A DNA stretch of 6,761 bases. Source: Bacillota bacterium (lineage in GTDB: Bacteria > Bacillota > Clostridia > Christensenellales > CALWSW01). Of this stretch, positions 1 through 5,639 are shown piece after piece (the first letter of the stretch is position 1; every line of letters begins with the position of its first letter). The stretch lies in contig JAEYFO010000074.1 in the NCBI GenBank assembly GCA_023402915.1, forward strand, positions 1 through 6,761. Reading direction: 5' to 3'. Both the position numbers and the translations under genes were made by a program. The notes beneath the pieces were generated by a model. That model made no database searches. It worked only from the letters and a program-made list of their open reading frames with translations, and had not been told where the DNA came from.

Positions 1-582
1 CTTGTCCACCCCGCGCGGCGTGATATCCGTCACGCCGGCGTCCGACACGGCAATTTCCACCCGGCTGCCGAATTTCGCTTTCAACAGCGCGGATGCCCAC
101 AGCGTTTCTTCCTCCGGCGTCATCATCGTCGCTTTGCCAAAGTGCATCTTCAGCATCTCTTCCAAAGGAATTTCCACTCCGGGATGACCCAAATAGTGCT
201 CCGTAAGATCGGCCATAGGACCCTTGTGCAGAAAATAATAGTCAGAAACAGCCATGCAATGAAAAAAGTAGCCGTGCTGTGCACAGAATTCTGCCAGATC
301 GCGAAGGAATTCCGGGTCGTGGCTGCGGCTGTAGACCGTTTCGCCCGACGGATAAACGCTCACCAGACCGCCCGCCTGCGAAAGCGCCAGCCCCTCCGCA
401 ATTCCCAGCTGCTCAAAGATCCGGCAGGCCGAACGATACGGTCTGCCCGTCGCAACCATGACATGAACCCCCTGCGCAACGGCGGCGCGGATGGCGCGAA
501 TGTTTTCTTCGGGGATCTTTCTTTGATCGTTAAACAGCGTGCCGTCCAGATCCACGGCCACGAGCTTGTAGGCAGGGGTCAT
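1..582 (-). CDS. Cof-type HAD-IIB family hydrolase, HAD-A (partial, C-terminus outside the window)
   Basis: Predicted cytosolic Mg-dependent phosphatase of the haloacid dehalogenase superfamily, Cof/YidA type (cap class IIB). Such enzymes typically hydrolyse sugar phosphates or phosphorylated cofactors; the substrate cannot be read from sequence. 194 residues are visible. Motif I is VDLDGT with nucleophile D11 and acid/base D13; motif II is ATGRP with T45; the motif III lysine (GVDK, K194) is the last residue in the window, so motif IV (GDxxxD) lies outside. The cap domain fills roughly residues 80-180. The start at 580-582 is set by an AAGGAGG site 6 bases upstream and by the conserved N-terminus MTPAYKLVAVDLDGT. 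It is the third gene of a tandem array, 83 bases after the stop of HAD-B. A small GC hairpin (653-665) in that gap has no T-run, so read-through is expected. Over residues 1-110 it matches HAD-C at 67 positions and HAD-B at 54 (hand count). Confidence 0.93.
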   Translation of the reverse strand, partial: MTPAYKLVAVDLDGTLFNDQRKIPEENIRAIRAAVAQGVHVMVATGRPYRSACRIFEQLGIAEGLALSQAGGLVSVYPSGETVYSRSHDPEFLRDLAEFCAQHGYFFHCMAVSDYYFLHKGPMADLTEHYLGHPGVEIPLEEMLKMHFGKATMMTPEEETLWASALLKAKFGSRVEIAVSDAGVTDITPRGVDK

Positions 583-665
583 TTGCTTCCTCCTTTTGGG
601 GGTTCGTCCGGCGTTCTCTGCGGGGGCCGTTCGGGCTTTCCGGCTGAAGCTCCCGGCTGCGCCGG

Positions 666-1475
666 TCAGGTCAAAACGTACTGTTCCAGCACCTGCGCCA
701 CGCCCGCTTCGTCGTTCGTGGGCGCAATGATCCTGGCCGCCGCCCTGGCCGCGTCGCTGGCGTTTTCCATGGCCACGCCCAGGCCGGCCGCCGCGATCAT
801 GCCCGCGTCGCTGTCCGTGTCTCCAAAGGCGACCACTTCTTCCTTCGAAATGCCCAGCGCCTTCGCCGTTTCGAGCATGGTGCTGGCCTTGCTCACGCCC
901 TTTGGCGTGATGTCCACGGAGCATTTGTCCGAAACGCCCAGCTCCACCCGCCCGCCAACGCGGGCGCGCAGCAGCTCCTGCGCGTGAAGCGTTTCCTCAA
1001 GGCCGTGGGTGACGACGTTGGCCTTGCCGGAGCGCATGGCGCGCATCTCCTTCGCCGTGGCCGGTTTCCCCTCAAAGAAGAAATAGAGGGCGCAAAGGTC
1101 GGCCAGCTCGCCGCTCTGGTTGAAATAATAGGCGTCCGGGCCGCAAAGGCAGTGAAAATACAGCCCGTTTTCATCGCAGAAGGCGCAAAGCTCTTCCAAA
1201 AGCGCGCCCTCAAAGCAGCGGCTGTACACTTCGCTTTCGTCCGGATACCGCAGCACCAGCCCGCCCGCCTGCGAAAGGATCAGGCCGTCCGTCACGCCGA
1301 TCTCGTCAAAGACCCACTTTGCGCCCAGATAGGGGCGGCTGGTGGCAAGCATCACGGAAACGCCCTGCCCGATGGCGCGGCGCACCGCGTCGGCGTTTCT
1401 TTGGGGGATTTTCTTTTCGCTGTTCAAAAACGTGCCGTCCAGATCGAGCGACACCAGCCGATAAGTCTGTCTCAT
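666..1475 (-). CDS. Cof-type HAD-IIB family hydrolase, HAD-B
   Basis: A complete 269-residue protein, the usual size for the Cof family. Predicted cytosolic phosphatase; substrate unknown. Motif I is LDLDGT (D11, D13), motif II ATSRP (T45), motif III PKGVSK (K196), motif IV FGDTDSD (D219, D223), followed by the family-typical AAAGLGVAMENA. Canonical family members have N just before the last Asp of motif IV; here it is S222. The cap contains YFHCLCGPDAYYF around residues 106-118. The start at 1475 has GGAGG 8 bases upstream and aligns with the N-termini of both neighbours. The frame stays open to a TTG at 1571 that overlaps the HAD-C stop, but that would add 32 unconserved residues. It is the middle gene of the array and the most diverged copy in the N-terminal 110 residues. 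It lies 92 bases after HAD-C with no terminator, so co-transcription is likely. Confidence 0.95.
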   Translation of the reverse strand: MRQTYRLVSLDLDGTFLNSEKKIPQRNADAVRRAIGQGVSVMLATSRPYLGAKWVFDEIGVTDGLILSQAGGLVLRYPDESEVYSRCFEGALLEELCAFCDENGLYFHCLCGPDAYYFNQSGELADLCALYFFFEGKPATAKEMRAMRSGKANVVTHGLEETLHAQELLRARVGGRVELGVSDKCSVDITPKGVSKASTMLETAKALGISKEEVVAFGDTDSDAGMIAAAGLGVAMENASDAARAAARIIAPTNDEAGVAQVLEQYVLT

Positions 1476-1567
1476 GCGCAGTTCCTCCAAAAGGTCAGGA
1501 TCAAAGAAGGGAGCTCTAACCGAAAAAGAGCGGTTTCCCCTGAGGTTCCGGCGGAAAGCGGCAAGCG

Positions 1568-2425
1568 TCAAAGCCTTCCGCTGCTACCGGTCGGTTTTGT
1601 CTGATTTTTCAAAAGCGAGGGCAGGACGTACTTCTCCACCGCCCAGGCCACGCCCGCGTCGTTGTTGGCCGGCGCGACCACGTCCGCCGCCGCCTTGACC
1701 TGCTCAAAGCCGTTTTCCATGCAAACGCCCAGCCCGGCCGCCGCGATCATGGGCAGATCCGTCCCGCTGTCGCCAAAGGCCGCCGTCTCTTCGGACGAAA
1801 GCCCCAGCGCCTGCGCCGCAGCCAGCAGCGCCCTGCCCTTGTCCGTGCCCGGCGGGATAACATCCACCATGCCGGGGCCGGAGATCTGGATCTCCGCCCG
1901 GCTGCCGAAGCGTTCCTTCAAAAGGGCGGCCACCCGCTCCGCCTGCCCGAGGGGCGTGGGCACGTCGGCTTTGCCCGCCGTCAGCGCGCAGAATTCTTCG
2001 AACGGAAGCACGATGGGCGGCACGCCGAACGTCCCCTGCGAGCGCTCTTTTTCCGGCCCGGACGCGCCGGGAAGGCAACAGTAATCCGGCCCGATCATGA
2101 TGTGAAAATACAGCGAATGCTCCGCGCAAAATTCCGCCAGATCGCGGGAAAAGTCCCGATCCAGCGTGCGGGAAAACACCGTTTCACCACTGGGGTAACG
2201 GCTCACCAGCGCGCCCGCCTGCGAAAGCACCAGCCCTTCGGAAAGGCCCAGCGTCTCAAACACCCAGGCCGCCGCACAAAAAGGCCGACCCGTCGCCGGC
2301 ATGATACACGCGCCCAACGCGGCAGCTTCCCGCAGGGCGGCAATGTTTTTCTCGGGAAGATGGCGATGGTCGTCCAGGAGCGTTCCGTCCAGATCGAGGG
2401 CCAGCAGTTTGTAGGATCGATTCAT
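1568..2425 (-). CDS. Cof-type HAD-IIB family hydrolase, HAD-C (first gene of the array)
   Basis: A 285-residue predicted cytosolic phosphatase of the Cof/YidA type. Motif I is LDLDGT (D11, D13), motif II ATGRP (T45), motif III PGTDKG (K196), motif IV FGDSGTD (D219, D223), then AAAGLGVCMENG. T222 stands where the family normally has Asn. The cap loop near residues 113-135 (PDYCCLPGASGPEK) differs clearly from the DYYF-type loop of the other two copies, so its substrate may differ. About 16 extra residues at the C-terminus (SLLKNQTKPTGSSGRL) are absent from HAD-B. The start at 2425 is chosen over an upstream TTG at 2485 because GGAG lies 7 bases before it, the N-terminus aligns with the other copies, and 2485 falls inside the predicted -35 box. 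It is the promoter-proximal gene of the array, 150 bases after marR in the same direction. Confidence 0.95.
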   Translation of the reverse strand: MNRSYKLLALDLDGTLLDDHRHLPEKNIAALREAAALGACIMPATGRPFCAAAWVFETLGLSEGLVLSQAGALVSRYPSGETVFSRTLDRDFSRDLAEFCAEHSLYFHIMIGPDYCCLPGASGPEKERSQGTFGVPPIVLPFEEFCALTAGKADVPTPLGQAERVAALLKERFGSRAEIQISGPGMVDVIPPGTDKGRALLAAAQALGLSSEETAAFGDSGTDLPMIAAAGLGVCMENGFEQVKAAADVVAPANNDAGVAWAVEKYVLPSLLKNQTKPTGSSGRL

Positions 2426-2456
2426 AAAGTTACTCCGTAAAAGCGAGATCAGTTTT

Positions 2457-2485
2457 ATGATACCTGACAAAATATGACTTGTCAA
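2457..2485 (-). promoter_or_regulatory. Sigma-70-type promoter of the HAD array
   Basis: On the minus strand, a perfect -35 box TTGACA (2480-2485) is followed by a 17-base spacer and a -10 box TATCAT (2457-2462, 5 of 6 to consensus). Transcription would start near 2450, giving a leader of about 25 bases before the HAD-C ATG. The surrounding spacer (2426-2575) is much more AT-rich than the genes. This suggests the three HAD genes can be transcribed independently of marR. Confidence 0.8.
2465..2484. promoter_or_regulatory. Inverted repeat overlapping the HAD promoter, candidate repressor operator
   Basis: A perfect 6-bp inverted repeat, TGACAA - 8 bases - TTGTCA, spans 20 bp. It covers most of the -35 box and nearly the whole promoter spacer. 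MarR-family dimers commonly bind palindromes of about this size placed over the -35/-10 region, and a marR gene lies immediately upstream, so it is a plausible MarR operator. That link is inferred from position only. Part of the symmetry is forced by the TTGACA box itself, so chance is a real alternative. Confidence 0.45.
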
Positions 2486-2498
2486 TTAACATTTCTCT

Positions 2499-2520
2499 CA
2501 CATATTTTCCAAAACATGTG
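2499..2520. repeat. 22-bp near-perfect palindrome upstream of the HAD promoter
   Basis: Plus-strand arms CACATATTTT and AAAACATGTG flank a central CC; 9 of 10 arm positions are complementary (the exception would be a G-T wobble in RNA). It ends 13 bp upstream of the -35 box. It could be a binding site for an activator or a second repressor site. As RNA in the marR transcript it could also form a hairpin, but no T-run follows on the minus strand, so it is not a typical terminator. Confidence 0.5.
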
Positions 2521-2575
2521 ATTTTTCTTGCGTTATTTGAAGGTTAATCCTGCGTATTTGCATGAATTCCGTCAT

Positions 2576-3022
2576 TTACGGCTCTTCTTCGTTGAGGCGG
2601 ACAATATTTTCCGTCATCCGTTCCAAAAAGCCCCGGAGCTGTTCGCTCTCCGCTTCTGAAAAGCCCTCCATCATCGTGTCGATGACCGTCCGGAACCCGC
2701 GGGTACACTGGGCGGAGATCTCCCGTCCCCGCTCGGTGAGGTGGATGCGGTTGCAGCGGCCGTCCTCTTCATCCGGCTCGCGTTGGATGCAGCCGCTTTC
2801 CTCGAGCCGCCGGATGCACGCCGCTACGGTGGGCGCGCTGACCATCAGCTCCCGGGCGATCTCCTTCTGCGTGGGCGGCGTTCCCTCTTCCGAAAGCATC
2901 CGGAGCACCACGGCCTGGCCGGGATGCAGTCCCTCCGCCAGAAAAAACCGGTGCACGGCGTTGTTGTGCGTCCGAATGAGCCGCATACAGCTTTCCGCCG
3001 CTTCTTTTTGCTTCTGTTCCAT
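2576..3022 (-). CDS. MarR family winged helix-turn-helix transcriptional regulator
   Basis: A 148-residue cytosolic DNA-binding protein, normal length for MarR. These proteins act as homodimers, usually as repressors released by a small ligand. Helices at about residues 5-30 and 105-142 would form the dimer interface. The winged helix covers residues 36-97: TQKEIARELMVS (51-62), recognition helix APTVAACIRRLEESG (63-77), and the wing REPDEEDGRCNRIHLT (81-96) with the family-typical D-x-R and LT-x-x-G pattern. The start at 3022 has AAGGAGG 11 bases upstream, a slightly long spacing. The frame stays open upstream to 3334, but no conserved sequence is found there. The gene has its own promoter (3054-3083) and is followed 150 bases later by the HAD array on the same strand. 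The ligand and regulon are unknown. The HAD genes and the gene itself are the most obvious targets by position. Confidence 0.93.
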   Translation of the reverse strand: MEQKQKEAAESCMRLIRTHNNAVHRFFLAEGLHPGQAVVLRMLSEEGTPPTQKEIARELMVSAPTVAACIRRLEESGCIQREPDEEDGRCNRIHLTERGREISAQCTRGFRTVIDTMMEGFSEAESEQLRGFLERMTENIVRLNEEEP

Positions 3023-3053
3023 GATGCGTTCGTCCTCCTTGCCGCTTTCTTTC

Positions 3054-3083
3054 ACGATACCTCCGGCAACGCGCCCTGTCAAA
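3054..3083 (-). promoter_or_regulatory. Promoter of the marR gene
   Basis: On the minus strand, a perfect TTGACA -35 box (3078-3083) is followed by an 18-base spacer and TATCGT (3054-3059, 4 of 6). The predicted start near 3047 gives a leader of about 25 bases. The spacer is GC-rich and shows no clear palindrome, and it lacks the TGACAA/TTGTCA repeat seen at the HAD promoter, so autoregulation through that motif is not supported here. Confidence 0.6.
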
Positions 3084-3109
3084 GGCGGAAGCGCTCTGCC
3101 GCGCCCGCT

Positions 3110-3273
3110 CACAGCGGCTTTTCGTAGCAGAAGATGGGGCAGCCGTCCTCCACCCAGGGGTTTCAACTTCTTCCAGACACAAAAAGCCCTCGCCCTGGAA
3201 AAGGGCGTTGGCGCTGTGGTTTTCCGCGACGGTCTCGAGCCGGATGGAGCGCGCGCACCGCCGCTTCCTCGCA
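3110..3273 (-). pseudogene. GNAT acetyltransferase C-terminal remnant with frameshifts
   Basis: Three successive minus-strand frames together read like the C-terminus of a GNAT N-acetyltransferase. First comes CEEAAVRA (from 3273), then RSIRLETVAEN...NALFQGEGF...EEVETP (about 3250 down to 3160), then VEDGCPIFCYEKPL ending in TGA at 3110-3112. The pattern IRLET.AEN..AN.L...GF and the terminal FCYEK.L are typical of family members. The first break sits in a GC dinucleotide run (about 3248-3256) and is repaired by adding one GC unit. The second sits beside a CCCC/GGG run (about 3153-3160) and is repaired by adding one base. The N-terminal acetyl-CoA-binding part is not recognisable upstream, so the gene is both truncated and frameshifted. 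A sequencing error could explain one shift but not the missing N-terminus. Confidence 0.7.
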
Positions 3274-3386
3274 CGGTTTCGCCTGTTGGATGCTCCACAC
3301 GCTTCGTTTCTCCTGCGCTTTTTCGCTTTTTCAACGTTTCAGCGGAACGGAAAACGCTCTCTCAAAAGCGTCCGTGCTCCGGGACG

Positions 3387-3416
3387 TTGGCATTTCCCGC
3401 CGGTTTGTAGTACAAT
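3387..3416 (+). promoter_or_regulatory. Promoter of the TSCPD-yfcE operon
   Basis: TTGGCA (3387-3392, 5 of 6) and TACAAT (3411-3416, 5 of 6) are separated by 18 bases. Transcription would start near 3423, about 47 bases before the first ATG. The stretch after the -10 box is AT-rich compared with its surroundings. The region 3274-3386, upstream of this promoter, holds no gene I can support. Confidence 0.65.
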
Positions 3417-3469
3417 GAGTCCATCACACTGATTTTACCACATTTTTTCCTGAAAAAGGAGGCAGCTTC

Positions 3470-3718
3470 ATGTTTACGTACAAACCGCACGGCGTGTGTT
3501 CCAGCCGCATCGATCTCGACATTCGGGACGGCGTGATCCGTTCGTGCAAATTCACCGGCGGCTGCAAGGGCAATCTCGGCGGCATTTCCCGCCTGATCGA
3601 GGGCATGTCCATCGACGACGTCATCGCCCGCTGCAAGGGCGTGCCCTGCCAGGGAACGACCTCCTGCCCGGATCAGCTGGCGCAGGCGCTCGAAGCCTAC
3701 AAGGCGCAGCAGCACTGA
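3470..3718 (+). CDS. TIGR03905-like TSCPD domain protein
   Basis: An 82-residue protein matching the size and pattern of the small TSCPD-domain family named TIGR03905, which is common in Clostridia and has no established function. The defining motif GTTSCPDQLAQAL lies at residues 62-74. Cysteines at positions 10, 26, 32, 55, 60 and 66 include the SCKFTGGCKGNL block (25-36), which suggests metal or redox chemistry, but this is an inference. The TSCPD domain takes its name from a motif also found near the C-terminus of some ribonucleotide reductases. There is no signal peptide or membrane segment. The start has AGGAGG 7 bases upstream. It is the first gene of a likely two-gene operon, with 21 bases between its stop and the yfcE start. 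Confidence 0.9.
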   Translation: MFTYKPHGVCSSRIDLDIRDGVIRSCKFTGGCKGNLGGISRLIEGMSIDDVIARCKGVPCQGTTSCPDQLAQALEAYKAQQH

Positions 3719-3739
3719 CGCGGGGAGGCGCATTTTTCG

Positions 3740-4297
3740 ATGAAGCTTCTCATCGCGTCGGATATCCACGGCTCCGCCCGCTGCTGCCGGGAGCTGCTTT
3801 CCGCCTTTGAAAAGGAGGGCGCGGACCGGCTGCTCCTGCTGGGCGATCTTCTCTATCACGGCCCGCGAAACGATCTGCCGGAGCAATACGCGCCCAAGGA
3901 AGTGCTGACGCTTCTCAACGAGCGGCGGCATCAGATCTTCTGCGTCCGGGGCAACTGCGACACGGAAGTGGACCAGATGGTGCTGGACTTCCCCATTCTG
4001 GCGGACTATTGCCTCATTCCGGCGGGAAAGGCCCTGCTCTTCGCCACCCACGGCCACCATTTTAACCCCGAGGCTCTGCCGCCCCTTTGCGAGGGCGACG
4101 CGCTGCTCTACGGCCACACCCACGTGCCCGCCTGCGAAAAGACGGGCGGCATTTGGTGCCTGAACCCCGGCTCGGTCTCCATCCCGAAAAACGGCAGTCC
4201 CCACAGCTATATGACCCTCGAAAGCGGGCTGTTTTTGTGGAAAGAGCTGCCCTCGGGCAGGACGTACCGGGACTTCCGCCTGCCGGAAGGGGAGTAA
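3740..4297 (+). CDS. yfcE: YfcE-type metallophosphoesterase (phosphodiesterase)
   Basis: A 185-residue cytosolic enzyme of the calcineurin-like metallophosphoesterase superfamily, YfcE/MJ0936 group; E. coli YfcE has nearly the same length. Family members hydrolyse phosphodiester bonds using two divalent metal ions, and the natural substrate is generally uncertain. All metal-binding blocks are present in order: SDIHG (D8, H10), LLGDLLYHGPRN (D36, H40), VRGNCD (N72, D74), ATHGH (H104) and YGHTH (H126, H128), followed by LNPGSVS. The start at 3740 has GGGGAGG upstream with a rather long 11-base spacing, and the N-terminus MKLLIASDIHG is typical. It is the second gene of the operon with the TSCPD protein and is followed by an AT-rich stretch and a clear terminator. 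Confidence 0.95.
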   Translation: MKLLIASDIHGSARCCRELLSAFEKEGADRLLLLGDLLYHGPRNDLPEQYAPKEVLTLLNERRHQIFCVRGNCDTEVDQMVLDFPILADYCLIPAGKALLFATHGHHFNPEALPPLCEGDALLYGHTHVPACEKTGGIWCLNPGSVSIPKNGSPHSYMTLESGLFLWKELPSGRTYRDFRLPEGE

Positions 4298-4347
4298 GAA
4301 TTTCAAAATTTTCCGAAAAGACAATTTTCAAAACAATTTTCCAAAAG

Positions 4348-4379
4348 AAAAGCGGCTCTTCTGCCGCTTTTTGTTTTTT
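4348..4379 (+). terminator. Rho-independent terminator after yfcE, probably bidirectional
   Basis: Stem AAAAGCGGC (4348-4356), loop TCTTCT, stem GCCGCTTTT (4363-4371), then a T-rich tail with six consecutive T (4374-4379). The upstream side is A-rich (CCAAAAGAAAA), so the minus strand also gets a T-rich tail. The same hairpin can therefore end the convergent gene whose stop codon is at 4396-4398. The bases between the yfcE stop and the hairpin (4298-4347) are AT-rich with repeated AATTTTC units and hold no gene. Confidence 0.9.
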
Positions 4380-4395
4380 GGGAAAATCCCTTCGG

Positions 4396-5349
4396 TCATT
4401 CCGGCTCCTCTTCCTCCTCCCAGGCGTTTTCGATCTGCCAGCCGGTCTCGCTCCGCTTCCCTTCAAAGCAGAACACCCGCGGCCACGGTTCTCCCACCGA
4501 AAACAGCCCGATCGTTCCGCGCCGGAAGGGATGGACGCGCACCCGGTCAAATTTGCCGAAAAACGCCGTCAGCTCTTCGCCCGAAAGCGCCGAAAGCCCG
4601 CCTGAGAGCAGCGTTCCCGCTTCGTCGAACCGTCCCAGCCCCACCGCCTCGCACAGGCTTCTTCCTGCCTCGGAGAGGGTTTGGGGCTGGCGGGTGGGCG
4701 AAAGGGTTTCTGAACGCAGCGCGCCGGTGAAGGGGTCGAAGCGCGCTTCCCTTTGGTGGGCCCGGCAGGTGGGCAGAGTTGTTTTTTGAAGAACTTCTCC
4801 TTCCCAAACGGAAAATTCCCCGCCGGACAGGTCGAGCGTCGCCGCGCCGTCCTCCGTCCGGACGCACAGGCAGCGGTTTTCCCCGAAAACCAGCACGTGT
4901 CCCGGCAGAAGCCGAAGCGACCCGCCGCCATGGCGGGCGATGGTTTTGGAAACCAGCACGGCGTTCCCTTTTTCCAGGCAGAAATGCACGCCCATCTGCC
5001 GGAAGAGCGACGCGCAGAACCCTTCCTCCCGAATTTCGTCCAGAAGGGCGGCCGGTTCCTCCTCTTCGGGCAGGGCGAGCGCCGGAAGCGCCGCCTCGAC
5101 GCAATCGGGCCAGAATGCCGTTTCCACGTCCGGAGCGCTCTGTCCCGCCTGCCGCCCCGTTTCGGGGACGTCCAGCCGGCGGAGCACGGGCAGCAGCCGT
5201 CCCGCAAGGGGCAGGGCTTCCAGATAGAGCCGCTCTCCCGGCGCAGCGGGAAACGAAAGCGGCGCGTCCGGCCCCAGCTCCCCTGCCGTTCTCCCGTTGA
5301 CGCGAAGGAGGGCGGGAACTTTGCCTGTGACGACTACGACCGGAAGCAT
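4396..5349 (-). CDS. Hypothetical protein, 317 residues
   Basis: I do not recognise this protein. The start at 5349 is supported by GGAGG 7 bases upstream, with a second GGAGG just before it. The frame stays open far upstream, but only as an antisense shadow of asnS. No signal peptide or membrane segment is visible. The N-terminus (residues 1-60, MLPVVVVTGKVPALLRVNG) alternates hydrophobic and polar residues with G/P turns, suggesting a small beta-sandwich somewhat like a PEGA domain. An acidic linker (PEEEEPA, 94-100) follows. The middle (105-215) also looks beta-rich. The C-terminal part has a helical stretch (226-265, SEAGRSLCEAVGLGRFDEA...EELTAFFGKF) and then beta-like segments (265-308), which could be an NTF2-like fold. 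The protein ends in an acidic tail EEEEEPE. These fold remarks are inference only. It converges with yfcE, sharing the terminator, and diverges from asnS. Confidence 0.8.
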   Translation of the reverse strand: MLPVVVVTGKVPALLRVNGRTAGELGPDAPLSFPAAPGERLYLEALPLAGRLLPVLRRLDVPETGRQAGQSAPDVETAFWPDCVEAALPALALPEEEEPAALLDEIREEGFCASLFRQMGVHFCLEKGNAVLVSKTIARHGGGSLRLLPGHVLVFGENRCLCVRTEDGAATLDLSGGEFSVWEGEVLQKTTLPTCRAHQREARFDPFTGALRSETLSPTRQPQTLSEAGRSLCEAVGLGRFDEAGTLLSGGLSALSGEELTAFFGKFDRVRVHPFRRGTIGLFSVGEPWPRVFCFEGKRSETGWQIENAWEEEEEPE

Positions 5350-5427
5350 CGTTGCACCTCCCCTCCTTTTTGCGCTGCGCCGCGGCTTTTTTCCAAATAT
5401 ATGCGCCTGCCCGGGCGCGGTATGCGG

Positions 5428-5456
5428 TTGCCCCCGGCGCGCCAAAATGGTACTAT
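5428..5456 (+). promoter_or_regulatory. Candidate asnS promoter with extended -10
   Basis: TTGCCC (5428-5433, 4 of 6) is followed by a 17-base spacer and TACTAT (5451-5456, 4 of 6). TGG immediately precedes the -10 box and fits the extended -10 pattern TGn. A start near 5463 would give asnS a leader of about 190 bases. Both boxes are weak, so this is tentative. Confidence 0.4.
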
Positions 5457-5495
5457 ATGGAGCAGATACCCGCAGTGGGCAAAGACGCATTTCTT

Positions 5496-5533
5496 CCGGG
5501 GCGCACGGCGCAGCCCCGGCCGCCGGATTTTTT
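5496..5533 (+). promoter_or_regulatory. GC-rich hairpin followed by a T-run in the asnS leader
   Basis: Perfect 7-bp arms CCGGGGC (5496-5502) and GCCCCGG (5513-5519) enclose a 10-base loop. Eight bases later comes a run of six T (5528-5533). A second short hairpin, CCGG-CCG-CCGG (5516-5526), overlaps the 3' arm and lies directly before the T-run. The two are mutually exclusive, as in an attenuator, but the spacing of the first is poor for a standard terminator. A leaky terminator or plain GC-rich structure are alternatives. Confidence 0.35.
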
Positions 5534-5606
5534 GGATCTCCGTTTGAATTTCTGCGTCCGCGCCGCTCAAAATAGCGGCAGCTGCGATTTGTCCGGTTCC
5601 TTTTGA

Positions 5607-5626
5607 TATGTTTCCGTATGTTCCCG
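5607..5626 (+). repeat. Tandem 10-bp direct repeat upstream of asnS
   Basis: TATGTTTCCG (5607-5616) is followed at once by TATGTTCCCG (5617-5626), 9 of 10 identical. One helical turn per unit would suit a protein binding side by side on one face of DNA, but no regulator is suggested by the window. It could also be a simple slippage duplication. Confidence 0.45.
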
Positions 5627-5639
5627 AAAAAAATTTTCG
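5625..5639. repeat. A/T palindrome directly before the asnS ribosome binding site
   Basis: CGAAAA-AAA-TTTTCG is a perfect 6-bp inverted repeat. It ends two bases before the AGGAG site (5642-5646) of asnS. As RNA it would make a weak hairpin that leaves the ribosome binding site free; as DNA it is a possible operator. Functional significance is unproven. Confidence 0.4.

Noticed and set aside
653..665. GC hairpin CCGGC-3-GCCGG between HAD-B and HAD-A as a terminator
   Set aside because: There is no T-run after it on the minus strand, and the stem is only five pairs.
142..987. Plus-strand open frame of 281 codons across the HAD-A/HAD-B boundary
   Set aside because: It is antisense to two genes with intact catalytic motifs, has low-complexity Arg/Ala/Ser-rich translation and no ribosome binding site.
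1476..1571. TTG start for HAD-B overlapping the HAD-C stop codon
   Set aside because: The extra 32 residues are not shared by the paralogs, and the ATG at 1475 has a much better ribosome binding site.
3023..3334. 104-residue N-terminal extension of MarR
   Set aside because: It would read through the predicted marR promoter and the GNAT remnant out of frame. MarR proteins are about 150 residues, matching the start at 3022.
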